Of a stretch of 64,000 nucleotides of DNA, positions 8,991-17,581 are shown in pieces. This stretch comes from JANJUO01 sp942492935 (lineage in GTDB: Bacteria > Bacteroidota > Ignavibacteria > Kapaibacteriales > UBA2268), in NCBI GenBank assembly GCA_942492935.1, contig OW818654.1, positions 2,356,001 through 2,420,000 on the forward strand. The letters run 5' to 3'. Numbering within the stretch: position 1 is the stretch's first letter; every line of letters begins with the position of its first letter. Position numbers and translations under genes: made by a program. The notes below the pieces were generated by a model, which saw nothing but the letters and a program-made list of their open reading frames with translations, was not told the DNA's origin and ran no database searches.

Positions 8991-9902
8991 ATGAAAATTA
9001 AATTATCATTATTGTCGTTGATTATTTTATCAATTTTTCTTGTGGGTTGTTCTAATTTGACAAACAAACCAAAAGTAAAGATAGTCATTTTACCTTCTAA
9101 TGACAAAGCTGAATTTAATAAATATACTAATTGGTTACAGAAAACTGAAGAGAACATTGAAACATTACAATTAGACTATAAAAATGAGCAACAAGCATTA
9201 ACAGTTATTGCAGGAGTTGATGGAGTGTTGTTGACTTTAAGTGATAATTGTTTAAATGATGCAAATCAATTTGATAGTTTAGAATTGAATAACAGGAAAA
9301 AAGAAAAATTTGAGTATTATTCTAAATTGATTTTATATACTATCAATAGTAATATTCCTTTTTTGTCGATATGTGATATTGAGCAATTTATTTATTTGTA
9401 TCTCAATGATTACAATTTATATCAGAATTATTTGAATAGAAATAATGTTGAAAAAAGTAATTTAGCAGAAGATACTATAAGTGAGTTGATTATCAAAAAA
9501 ACATCTTTGTTAAATGAAATAATTGGTTCTACTGAAGGTTATGTAAAAAAAAATAACTTCAGTAAAATTAATAATATCCCTTCAAATTTCGATGTAAATG
9601 CAATAGATGAAAACGAAAATATTCAAGCTATAACATTAGAGAATCCTATAAAAAAGGGCTATTTCTTTGCTGTAAATTGGGACCCTACAATTATCAATTA
9701 TAAAGACCCATTTTCTTCAGGAATTGCTGAAAGTTTTGTTGAAAATGTTGTTGATTACAGAAAAAAATCAAAACCAAATATAAATGAATCAAGTATATTC
9801 AATGATTTTATGAAGATTTTATTATGGGGATTATTGTTACCTGTAGTAATTGCAGGAGCAATTTTCGTTATTTTGTATTTTGATAATAGGAACAAAGATT
9901 AA
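8991..9902 (+). CDS. Amidotransferase-like lipoprotein, copy 4, degenerate active site
   Basis: 303 residues: signal with lipobox LVGC (Cys20), a diverged C26 domain and a C-terminal transmembrane helix (about 270-294). The nucleophile position still has Cys (ICDIEQ, about 128) but the RG that shapes the elbow is gone. The His-Pro-Glu motif has become NWDPT (Asp for His, Thr for Glu), and the HHQ loop is now KKNNF. The GG of the oxyanion region is LS. It should not work as a glutamyl hydrolase. The frame is fully open, with signal and anchor kept, so it looks maintained rather than a pseudogene. It sits 6 bases after copy 3. Confidence 0.65.
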   Translation: MKIKLSLLSLIILSIFLVGCSNLTNKPKVKIVILPSNDKAEFNKYTNWLQKTEENIETLQLDYKNEQQALTVIAGVDGVLLTLSDNCLNDANQFDSLELNNRKKEKFEYYSKLILYTINSNIPFLSICDIEQFIYLYLNDYNLYQNYLNRNNVEKSNLAEDTISELIIKKTSLLNEIIGSTEGYVKKNNFSKINNIPSNFDVNAIDENENIQAITLENPIKKGYFFAVNWDPTIINYKDPFSSGIAESFVENVVDYRKKSKPNINESSIFNDFMKILLWGLLLPVVIAGAIFVILYFDNRNKD

Positions 9903-9922
9903 TAATTAAAAAGTATTATTAT

Positions 9923-10723
9923 ATGAAAAAATTATATTTAATTTATTTGTTTGTATTGACATATTGTTTGTCGGGATGTTCAATTATTTTTCCTCTTCCA
10001 AAAATTGTAATTGGTGTTTCTTGCTCAACAGAATTGAAAAATCAGATCATTTTAAATAATTGGTTAAAATCATACTCGGAAAATATTGACATTATTTATT
10101 TGAATACCATGTCATTAGATTCAGCTTTTATTATGTTAGATTTGATTGACGGTCTAATTATCAATGATGGTCCTGATATTGATAAAAGTTTTGTTGAAAA
10201 TTTTAAATTGAATAAATTTTCAAAGTTTGATAACATTCGTTATGAATTAGAGGTTATTTTATTAAGAAGAGCTGTTAAACTTGAAATGCCAATTCTTGCA
10301 ATTGGTAGGGGAGGTCTTATAGTAAATTTAGTTAATGGAGGCGAGATAAATTTTGATTTAGCAAATACTGTGAGAGAACCAAATACTTCGCATAAACTGC
10401 CGGAAGATGAATTAATCCATAAGATTAATATCAAAGCAAGTAGTATGCTTTTTGAAATGATTGGCTTAAATGAAGGATATGTTAATAGTAGTCATAATCA
10501 GTCTATAAAAACATTAGGGAAAAACTTCATTGCAAATGCTATTTCAGATGATAAGATTATTGAGGCATTTTCATACAAATCATACTCTGAAAAGCCCTTT
10601 TTGTTTTGTATTCAATGGAATCCTGAAAAATTGCTAACTAATAATCCTTTTTCATATAAAATTTTAAATTCTTTTATTAATCATTCAAAAGCATATAAAA
10701 AACTCAACATTCCAAATATTTAA
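9923..10723 (+). CDS. Amidotransferase-like lipoprotein, copy 5, catalytic Cys and His lost
   Basis: 266 residues with lipobox LSGC (Cys19) and a recognisable C26 domain. It is shorter than its neighbours because the C-terminal transmembrane helix is missing. The nucleophile Cys is replaced by Gly (AIGRGG, about 128), and the catalytic His by Asn (QWNPE, about 233), while Pro-Glu is kept. The loop reads VNSSHNQ. The fold-defining residues are conserved better than the active site, which suggests a binding or structural role. It starts 20 bases after copy 4. Behind it lies a 350-bp interspersed repeat that separates it from copy 6. Confidence 0.65.
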   Translation: MKKLYLIYLFVLTYCLSGCSIIFPLPKIVIGVSCSTELKNQIILNNWLKSYSENIDIIYLNTMSLDSAFIMLDLIDGLIINDGPDIDKSFVENFKLNKFSKFDNIRYELEVILLRRAVKLEMPILAIGRGGLIVNLVNGGEINFDLANTVREPNTSHKLPEDELIHKINIKASSMLFEMIGLNEGYVNSSHNQSIKTLGKNFIANAISDDKIIEAFSYKSYSEKPFLFCIQWNPEKLLTNNPFSYKILNSFINHSKAYKKLNIPNI

Positions 10724-10735
10724 ACAAAGCAAATG

Positions 10736-11082
10736 GTGACTACTTAGCCAACTAACCATAAATTTGTTTTTTCATTATTTTGTAATAAATTCCTTGAAAT
10801 TCCCATCGGGAATAAATGTTTGTAACTGAATAATCTTCCGTAGTCACCCGCAACACCGTAGGTTTTGAATGTAATTAAATTATACAATCCCGCTGGGTTT
10901 GCAGGACTTACGCCAGTTCCTTCCCCTTGGGGAAGGTTAGGTTGGGGTTTACAAATATGAATCTCTATCGGGATTTTTAACGAATTTCATTTTATGATTA
11001 TTTTAAAATTGTTCAAAATATGCATTTTTTTCATTTAAATAACAAAACTAAGTTAAAATTATCAATTCGACTAAGTTGTTAC
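10736..11082 (+). repeat. Interspersed repeat with inverted ends, copy A (about 350 bp)
   Basis: This non-coding stretch between amidotransferase copies 5 and 6 is homologous along its length to 56790-57142. Shared blocks include TTCCTTGAAATTCCCATCGG (from about 10790), TTGCAGGACTTA, the CGGGATTTT block and TTTTTTCATTTAAATAAC. The ends are imperfect inverted repeats: ACTTAGCC near 10742 and CGACTAAGT near 11068-11076. About 40 bases in the middle (10915-10955) are half of the palindromic CCCCTTGGGG element also seen at 14405 and 56884. It has no ORF of its own, so it is probably a MITE-like or REP-derived element. The rest of the 510-base gap is AT-rich and holds nothing recognisable. Confidence 0.65.
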
Positions 11083-11246
11083 AAATTTTTTTTTATCTTT
11101 TTTTAGTATTGAATAAAGTGTTAATTTTAATGTTTATAATTTGTTAAAAATTGATTTTTTACTTTTGAATGAAAATATTTGTTGATTAAGTGTGTGATTC
11201 AAATAAGTATATTATCTGATTTTAAAATGATTAATTGAAATTTAAT

Positions 11247-12140
11247 ATGCAAATATTTAGGTTAATGGCAATTTTGTTATTCTGTGGAATAGTTTTATCT
11301 TCTTGTGCTGGAAAAATTATAGTACCAAGAGTAACTATAGGTATATCCAAAACAAATGAAAATTTGATTTATGAGGAATATACAAGATGGTTGAAATCAG
11401 TAGATACTAACCTTGATGTTTTAAATCTTTATGCAATATCAAAAGATTCAATCAATGAAGTATTTAACAAAATAGATGGCTTTATACTTTCAGATTCGCC
11501 TGTCATTGCAGGAATATCTCAACAATCAAATTCTGTTAGTCCTTCTGAATTTAATACAGAAAAAGATTCTTTTGATATTGAGTTATTAAATATTGCTATT
11601 AAAAAAGATATTCCAATTCTGGCAATAAATAGAGGGGCATTATTAGTAAATGTAGTACATGATGGTAAAGTGAAAGCACTTCCTCTTGATAATAAAATGC
11701 AAAAAACTATACATTATGTAAGCAATTCAGATACTTCACATACAGTTCAAATTGATAAAAAATCTTTATTGCATTTTGTTATGAAAGAAACTGATGGCAT
11801 TGTTTATAGTAATCATCAGTATTATATTTCTGAATTGTCTGATAAATTAGAAGCAATGGCATATTCTGAAGATGGGAAAATTGAGGCATTTACATATTTT
11901 AATGGTACATTTTTTCCATATCTTTTAGCAATACAATGGAATCCCGAAAAAATGAAATTTGGAAATCCATTTTCTAATAAAATAGCTAAATCATTTATTG
12001 AAAGAGCACAATACTTTCATTCACTAAAAAAGCCCCAGAAAGTAGCTGAAAGTAGTATTAGTTTTTCATATTATTTATTAATTTTTCTTCTATTGTTATT
12101 GGTGGGTTCAGCATTTAACAAACCAAGTAATAACGATTGA
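11247..12140 (+). CDS. Amidotransferase-like lipoprotein, copy 6, catalytic Cys and His lost
   Basis: 297 residues from the ATG at 11247; a TTG four codons upstream (11235) is an alternative. The lipobox is LSSC, and a C-terminal transmembrane helix lies about 20 residues from the end. In the C26 domain the nucleophile is Asn (AINRGA) and the catalytic His is Asn (QWNPE). The loop reads VYSNHQY. Thus this copy and copy 5 share the His to Asn change but differ at the nucleophile position. The region around residues 85-110 has diverged most. It stands apart from copies 3-5 behind a repeat element and is followed 25 bases later by nadB. Confidence 0.65.
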   Translation: MQIFRLMAILLFCGIVLSSCAGKIIVPRVTIGISKTNENLIYEEYTRWLKSVDTNLDVLNLYAISKDSINEVFNKIDGFILSDSPVIAGISQQSNSVSPSEFNTEKDSFDIELLNIAIKKDIPILAINRGALLVNVVHDGKVKALPLDNKMQKTIHYVSNSDTSHTVQIDKKSLLHFVMKETDGIVYSNHQYYISELSDKLEAMAYSEDGKIEAFTYFNGTFFPYLLAIQWNPEKMKFGNPFSNKIAKSFIERAQYFHSLKKPQKVAESSISFSYYLLIFLLLLLVGSAFNKPSNND

Positions 12141-12165
12141 ATTCTCTAAAACAAAAAGGTTTTTA

Positions 12166-13713
12166 ATGAAAAAAACAGATATATTAATCATTGGTTCAGG
12201 GCTTGCAGGATGTATTGCAGCAATAACAGCCGCTGACAAAGGTAGTCAAATAACAATTATTACAAAAACAAAAGAATTACTTAGTGGAAATACTCCTTGG
12301 GCTCAGGGTGGTATAATTTATAAAGGTATTAACGATTCTCCCGAAAAATTAAAAAAAGATATAATGGTAGCCGGTGATGGACATTGTTGGGAGCCAGCTG
12401 TTGAACAATTGTGCGAAATGGGACCACAATTAGTTAAGAAATTATTGATTGATAAATTCAATGTTTATTTTGATAAAAAAAATCAAAATGATTTACATTT
12501 AACCGCCGAAGGAGCTCATTCCGAACCAAGAATAATTCATTCAAAAGATAAAACCGGATTGTCAATACACAAATCCGTAATTGAAGCTGTTGAAAATCAT
12601 CCCAATATTACTATTTTAAGAGAGCATACTGCAATTGATTTACTTACTTTATCGCATCATTCAACTAACTCTCTGGATATTTATAAAAAACCAGCTTGTT
12701 TTGGTGCATATATTATTAACAATGAAAATTGTAAAGTATTTCCAATTTATGCAAAAAATACAATTCTTGCTACTGGTGGATTAGGTCAGATTTATTTACA
12801 TTCAACTAATCCGACTGAGGCAACAGGTGATGGCATTGCAATGGCTTGGCGTGCCGGAGCAAGATGTTTCAACCTTGAGTATATTCAATTTCATCCAACT
12901 ACTTTTTATGGGGAGCATAGCAGATTTTTAATTTCTGAAGCAGTTCGTGGTGAAGGTGGAATTTTAATTGATAAGCATGGTAATGAATTTATGCCGAAAT
13001 TTCACGAGCTTGGTTCACTTGCTCCACGTGATATTGTTGCAAGAAGTATTCATCAAACAATGCTTGATACAAGTCATCCTTGCGTTTATCTTGATATTTC
13101 ATTCAAGGAACAAAATTGGGTTAAAGATAGGTTTCCTACTATTTATGAACAATGTAAAAAATTTGGCATTGATATTACACAAGAACCAATTCCGGTCGTA
13201 CCTTCAGAGCATTATTCTTGTGGTGGTGTTGGAGTTAGCTTGAGAGGCAGAACGTCTTTGCAAAGGTTATATGCAATTGGAGAAGTATCTTGTACTGGAG
13301 TTCATGGTGCAAATCGTCTTGCCTCTACTTCATTACTTGAATGTGTTGTATGGGGTCACATTGCAGGTGAAAATGCGGCAGAAAATGCAGTTGAAGATAA
13401 TGAATATTATCCGAAAATATTTGAGTGGCAGGAAGAAAGTCAAATTATGGATCCAGCTTTAATTGCACAAGATTGGCTTACAATTAAAAATACTATGTGG
13501 AATTATGTTGGATTAATTAGAACAAGACAGAGGTTGTTGAGAGCAAATACTATTTTAAGACACTTACAAACCGAGGTTGAACAGTTTTATCAAAAAGCTG
13601 CAATGTCCCGTTCAATGATTGAATTACGTAATGGAATTCAAACAGCAATTGCAGTTACATCGGCAACTATCGAATCAAAAGTTAGCCGTGGCGCCCATTT
13701 TATTAAAGATTGA
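12166..13713 (+). CDS. nadB: L-aspartate oxidase NadB
   Basis: 515 residues, typical for NadB. The enzyme oxidises L-aspartate to iminoaspartate with FAD, the first step of de novo NAD synthesis, in the cytoplasm. The N-terminus has the dinucleotide-binding motif IIGSGLAGC. Further signatures are NTPWAQGG, EAVRGEGG, APRDIVARSI, EHYSCGGV and the family-specific GANRLASTSLLE. The C-terminal helical domain of the succinate dehydrogenase/fumarate reductase flavoprotein family is complete. nadA and nadC are not in the window. It is followed 9 bases later by a membrane-protein gene. Confidence 0.95.
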   Translation: MKKTDILIIGSGLAGCIAAITAADKGSQITIITKTKELLSGNTPWAQGGIIYKGINDSPEKLKKDIMVAGDGHCWEPAVEQLCEMGPQLVKKLLIDKFNVYFDKKNQNDLHLTAEGAHSEPRIIHSKDKTGLSIHKSVIEAVENHPNITILREHTAIDLLTLSHHSTNSLDIYKKPACFGAYIINNENCKVFPIYAKNTILATGGLGQIYLHSTNPTEATGDGIAMAWRAGARCFNLEYIQFHPTTFYGEHSRFLISEAVRGEGGILIDKHGNEFMPKFHELGSLAPRDIVARSIHQTMLDTSHPCVYLDISFKEQNWVKDRFPTIYEQCKKFGIDITQEPIPVVPSEHYSCGGVGVSLRGRTSLQRLYAIGEVSCTGVHGANRLASTSLLECVVWGHIAGENAAENAVEDNEYYPKIFEWQEESQIMDPALIAQDWLTIKNTMWNYVGLIRTRQRLLRANTILRHLQTEVEQFYQKAAMSRSMIELRNGIQTAIAVTSATIESKVSRGAHFIKD

Positions 13714-13722
13714 GGAAAATAT

Positions 13723-14328
13723 ATGTATTTAGATAATGAATTTTATAATTCTCTTTTTTATGTAATTTTGATTATCAATATTATATTGACAATTGGAATT
13801 ATTTTACAAGTAAAGAAAATATTATTTTTAAGAAAGAATCTTGGAAAGAAATATAAAGCCATCCCTAAATTGCTCGGCAAATTAAGGGTAACAGATATCG
13901 CTATCATACTAACTTGGGTAATGTTTGCAGGGTATAAATTAATCGAAGTTACAAACAATCCTGTTGGTTTTTTTGGTAATCTCGACTATTTGCTTTTGAT
14001 TTTTGCATTCATTGCAATTGTTGACAGAGTTATTTCAATGTTTGTATCAAATGGTTTTGCTTCACTTTCAATTACATTCTTCTTTAGTGAAAAGGGGATA
14101 GTGATAGTTAATCCATTTAGAAAAGTTACACAAATTCTAAATATTAAATTCATTGATTGGAATGAAATTGAAAAAGTCGAAATTTCAATTCAAGATTTAT
14201 CATCAAGGATATGGAAAATAACCTTCAATTCAAATGATGGAAATAATTATTTTATAATTTTTAATGATAATGAAAAAGATAAGGTAAAGGAAATATTGAA
14301 AGATAGGGGCGTCAATATTGCAGATTAA
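13723..14328 (+). CDS. Membrane protein with C-terminal PH-like region, unknown function
   Basis: 201 residues. An N-terminal helix (about 9-28) and two more helices (about 53-72 and 85-108) precede a soluble region with the pattern FFSEKGIVIVNPF...KFIDWNEIEKVEIS. That strand-turn-strand followed by an aromatic-acidic motif resembles bacterial PH-like domains (YcxB/DUF304 type). The plan is similar to the protein at 2549-3031. It lies 9 bases behind nadB and is probably cotranscribed with it. No known function. Confidence 0.5.
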   Translation: MYLDNEFYNSLFYVILIINIILTIGIILQVKKILFLRKNLGKKYKAIPKLLGKLRVTDIAIILTWVMFAGYKLIEVTNNPVGFFGNLDYLLLIFAFIAIVDRVISMFVSNGFASLSITFFFSEKGIVIVNPFRKVTQILNIKFIDWNEIEKVEISIQDLSSRIWKITFNSNDGNNYFIIFNDNEKDKVKEILKDRGVNIAD

Positions 14329-14404
14329 AAAATGATATTTTTTAAAATGCTTTTTATCAAATTTGATATAATTAATTCTGAAATGAGTTAAGAATGACAA
14401 TTTT

Positions 14405-14479
14405 AAACCCCTCCTAAATCCTCCCCGAGGGGAGGACTTTACATATTATTCCTCCCCTCGGGGAGGTTAGGTGGGGTTT
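14405..14479 (+). repeat. 75-bp palindromic interspersed element
   Basis: The element reads AAACCCCTCC...CCTCCCCGAGGGGAGG...CCTCCCCTCGGGGAGG...GGTGGGGTTT, two strong hairpins flanked by complementary ends. Its reverse complement occurs with nearly the same sequence and exactly the same length at 56884-56958. It lies in the 319-base gap between the nadB operon and a WD40-like gene. The rest of that gap contains a second kind of repeat (ACAAGTTCTGAATGACA near 14514) and no gene. On the minus strand that repeat gives the peptide HSELVSES, familiar from repeat-derived spurious ORFs. Confidence 0.75.
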
Positions 14480-14647
14480 CTTCATTTCAGCATCTAAAGA
14501 AAATAGATTCTGAAACAAGTTCTGAATGACAAAGTGGAAATTGCAATTTACAATTTTTTTTCATTCCTGTGAAACGAAAAGCATTTTCATGTGTCATTAT
14601 ATATGTGGGGAATTGCAATTTTAGAAAAAGAATTTGAGAATTGAAAT

Positions 14648-15910
14648 ATGATACGCAAACAAAAAACAAAAGCTTGGCTCTTTTCGGTGGTGGCTTTGGT
14701 GCTGCTTTTGTCTAACTATTTTTCAGTATGGGCTGAGGAACCAGACCCAAGAATATTATGGGTAAATAAAGAATTAAATCAAATCGAAGGATTTGCGGTA
14801 CATCCGAATGGTAATGTTTTTGCTTACAAAAGTAATATGATTTATGAAATTGATGGCAAAGATGGAAAACAAATTTCTTCATTTAAAAGTCCTATTGAGA
14901 TTGTAACATTTAATATAACTGATGATGGTAAGTATTTAGTAACTGGTGGTGCTGAAATTGTAAAAACAGATTTAGAGACTAAGGAATCACAAAAAATCAG
15001 CAAAGGAGATATAGTGTGTTGTAAGCCGAACTCACATGAAATAGCTTACAAGTCTTGGGGAAATTCCGATTCATCAATAGTTATATACGATATGGACACT
15101 CAAGCAAGACTATATATAAAAACCGAAGAAGCAATAAGAAATATCGCCTTCTCCCCAGATGGAAAATATTATGCTACTGCTGGAGTGAAAGAAGATTTAG
15201 GTGGAAATTTTATTACTGTTTTCAAATTATGGGATGCTCAATCTTTGAAGTTAATTAAGGAATTAGCTCTGTATAATAATTCAAATAAGCAGATAGCAAA
15301 AATAGAATTTTCAAATGACAGTAAAATGGTTGCTTTTAAAAATTTGGATAATACCCAAATAAATATATTCGACATTCAAAGTTTCAAGCCAATCAAGAAC
15401 TATACTATAGAATCTTATGGAGACTACATGACAGGTTTTTCGTGGATTGAAAATAATACACATATTATACTAAGTAAATCAATAACATTATGTAATATAA
15501 CTGATGAATTTAGGAAAGTAATTTATGATTTTACTGGTTGGGGGCATCAAATAGAAACAGATTTTGTAAATAATAGGATGATAACACGTTCAGGACCTCC
15601 ATTTTTAGGTAGTATGCTAATTTCATGGGATTTGAATAAAGTGCTATCTAATATAAATGAAGAAATTATTTCCAAAACAATTTCTTCAAAATATTATCAT
15701 AGCACCCTAATTATAAACAATTTAAGTGATAGTTCTAACAATATCAGAATATCGATTAGTGATGTAACAGGTAAATTGATCCGGGATTTGAATTTTCCAA
15801 CTCAAAAATCAGAAATTAGGATACCACTCTCGCTACCTATTGGCACTTATCTACTACATTTGAAAAACGGTAACCAAGAGTATTCATCAAAATTTATTAT
15901 AACCGAATAA
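14648..15910 (+). CDS. WD40-like repeat protein with T9SS C-terminal sorting domain
   Basis: 420 residues. A signal peptide (residues 1-29, cleavage near VWA-EE) is followed by a beta-propeller region with WD40-like blades, for example NIAFSPDGKYYATAGV (about 165-180) and IEFSNDSKMVAFKN. A C-terminal domain of about 75 residues ends in GTYLLHLKNGNQEYSSKFIITE-like strands. That ISDVTGKLI...GTYLLHL pattern is the type A sorting signal of the type IX secretion system, so the protein is probably exported across the outer membrane. The coding sequence of the signal peptide looks richer in G+C than the body. Its role is unknown; propellers of this kind bind proteins or glycans. Confidence 0.7.
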   Translation: MIRKQKTKAWLFSVVALVLLLSNYFSVWAEEPDPRILWVNKELNQIEGFAVHPNGNVFAYKSNMIYEIDGKDGKQISSFKSPIEIVTFNITDDGKYLVTGGAEIVKTDLETKESQKISKGDIVCCKPNSHEIAYKSWGNSDSSIVIYDMDTQARLYIKTEEAIRNIAFSPDGKYYATAGVKEDLGGNFITVFKLWDAQSLKLIKELALYNNSNKQIAKIEFSNDSKMVAFKNLDNTQINIFDIQSFKPIKNYTIESYGDYMTGFSWIENNTHIILSKSITLCNITDEFRKVIYDFTGWGHQIETDFVNNRMITRSGPPFLGSMLISWDLNKVLSNINEEIISKTISSKYYHSTLIINNLSDSSNNIRISISDVTGKLIRDLNFPTQKSEIRIPLSLPIGTYLLHLKNGNQEYSSKFIITE

Positions 15911-15923
15911 GGAGAAACTAATT

Positions 15924-15998
15924 ATGAAAACATTAATAATTTTCTTGCTATTGATTGTGGTTCGAAATATAACTACATTAATGAAAATGATGGCATAA
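15924..15998 (+). pseudogene. 24-codon remnant of a secreted-protein gene
   Basis: A good ribosome binding site (AAGGAG, 15909-15914) precedes an ATG at 15924 and the peptide MKTLIIFLLLIVVRNITTLM, which looks like the start of a signal peptide. The frame then stops after 24 codons (TAA at 15996). The likely explanation is a gene truncated by deletion or recombination shortly after its 5' end. Alternatively it is a genuine short hydrophobic peptide cotranscribed with the WD40-like gene. No further coding sequence of a secreted protein follows before the convergent symporter gene at 16088. Confidence 0.4.
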
Positions 15999-16087
15999 TT
16001 ATAAAATGACAATATCGCATAGCGATTAATTTTTGGTAACAAAAAGAACTATGAAATTTTTTTTAAGTTGTAATTAAATTATTAGAA

Positions 16088-17581
16088 TTACTTATTTTCT
16101 CCTGCTGAAATTGCAACTGCAATAGATGCGTCTCCACAAATGTTAGGTATTGTACGCAACATATCGAGAATTCTATCAACTCCAATAATCAATGCAATAC
16201 CTTCTGCGGGAACATGTACTGATTGAAGTATCATCACTAACATTATTATGCCAACTCCCGGTACAGGTGCTGTACCAATAGAGGCAAGTACTGCTGTAAA
16301 TATAACTGTTAATTGACCTGTAAGCCCTAAATCAATTCCATAAACTTGAGCAATGAAAATTGTAGCAACACCTTGATATAATGCAGTTCCATCCATATTG
16401 ATTGTAGCACCCAATGGTAGAACAAATCCAGAGATTTTCTTAGGAATTTTCAGATTATTTTCAACACAACTCATCGTAACTGGCAATGTTGCTGCACTTG
16501 AACTTGTTGAAAAAGCAATAGCTATGGCAGTTCTCATACCCTTGAAAAATTCCATTGGATTCATCTTTCCAAAAAATTTGAGTATAAAAGGATAAACTAT
16601 AATGGTTTGTAATAAAAGACCCAATGTAACTGTAAGCATATACCAAATTAATGTTGATAATATGTTGAAACCAAAGTCAGCAACAGTGGCTGATATTAAA
16701 GCAAAAACACCAAGCGGAGCAAGTTTCATCACATATTCAACTAATTTTATCATTGTATCACTTACTCCATCAAAAAAACCAATAATATAAGAGGACTTCT
16801 CTTTTGTAATAAAAGTAAGCATTATTCCAAAAATTACTGCAAAAAATACTATTTGAAGCATATTACCTTCAGCAATTGCCGCAAATGGATTTTTAGGAAC
16901 TATATTAACAATAAAATCAACAATATCAATCTCAACATTTTTTGTGATTTTTTCAGCAGTTTCTGCCTGAAAATTGCTAAGTAATCTTTCTTTCGAAGAG
17001 GAATCAATTAAATTTCCCGGCTGAATTATATTAGCAATTGCAAGTCCAATCATAATTGCTATAACTGTTGTTGTCATAAAAAATGCAAAAGTCTTTGTAC
17101 CGATTCTTCCTAATTTTTTAATGTCTTCAAGACTTGCAGCACCAACTATTAGCGAGGCGAGAACCATTGGAATTGCCAGAAAACTAAGTAATCGTATGAA
17201 AATATCTCCAATTGGTTTAATCATTACAGCTATAGTTCTGACTTTTGAAAGGGTCAATACATTTGAATTCGAAAAAATCAATTTCTTATCAAAATTATAC
17301 GCTTCAATTTTTAGATTCTTTTTATCATTTTCCCTTATTTTTTTAAAAGCATTTATTATTTTTAATTGTTCATTTTTGTAAAATTCATTTAAAATATTAT
17401 CATTACTATCCTTGAAATAAAAAACTTCCCAGTTTTCAATCACTGATTCTTTTTCAACATTATTTTCTAAAAATTCAATATTTAATTTGTGCGGGTTGAT
17501 ACTGAAAATTGAACCAAACAAGGAACCAAGTGCAAGAGCAATAATAATTTGAATGTGTAATGGGACTTTAAATTTTTTCAT
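16088..17581 (-). CDS. Dicarboxylate/amino acid:cation symporter (DAACS family)
   Basis: 497 residues, longer than the usual 420-440. The excess is an insertion of about 85 mostly polar residues (about 28-112) between the first and second transmembrane helix, expected in the periplasm. The core is canonical: the serine-rich FSTSSSAATLPVT hairpin, the NMDGTALYQ motif of the substrate and sodium sites, and the final DRILDMLRTIPNICGDA helix. The family takes up glutamate, aspartate, C4-dicarboxylates or serine/threonine with Na+ or H+. Which substrate is used here cannot be said. It is transcribed divergently from the OmpA operon. Confidence 0.88.
   Translation of the reverse strand: MKKFKVPLHIQIIIALALGSLFGSIFSINPHKLNIEFLENNVEKESVIENWEVFYFKDSNDNILNEFYKNEQLKIINAFKKIRENDKKNLKIEAYNFDKKLIFSNSNVLTLSKVRTIAVMIKPIGDIFIRLLSFLAIPMVLASLIVGAASLEDIKKLGRIGTKTFAFFMTTTVIAIMIGLAIANIIQPGNLIDSSSKERLLSNFQAETAEKITKNVEIDIVDFIVNIVPKNPFAAIAEGNMLQIVFFAVIFGIMLTFITKEKSSYIIGFFDGVSDTMIKLVEYVMKLAPLGVFALISATVADFGFNILSTLIWYMLTVTLGLLLQTIIVYPFILKFFGKMNPMEFFKGMRTAIAIAFSTSSSAATLPVTMSCVENNLKIPKKISGFVLPLGATINMDGTALYQGVATIFIAQVYGIDLGLTGQLTVIFTAVLASIGTAPVPGVGIIMLVMILQSVHVPAEGIALIIGVDRILDMLRTIPNICGDASIAVAISAGENK

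Noticed and set aside
5928..12140. The amidotransferase array as a duplicated-assembly artefact
   Set aside because: The six copies differ throughout, with different lengths, lipoboxes, spacers and active sites; only copies 2 and 3 are close, and even they differ at many positions.
14487..14669. Minus-strand ORF of 60 codons between the nadB operon and the WD40-like gene
   Set aside because: It translates a known type of intergenic repeat (HSELVSES peptide) and has no protein-like features.
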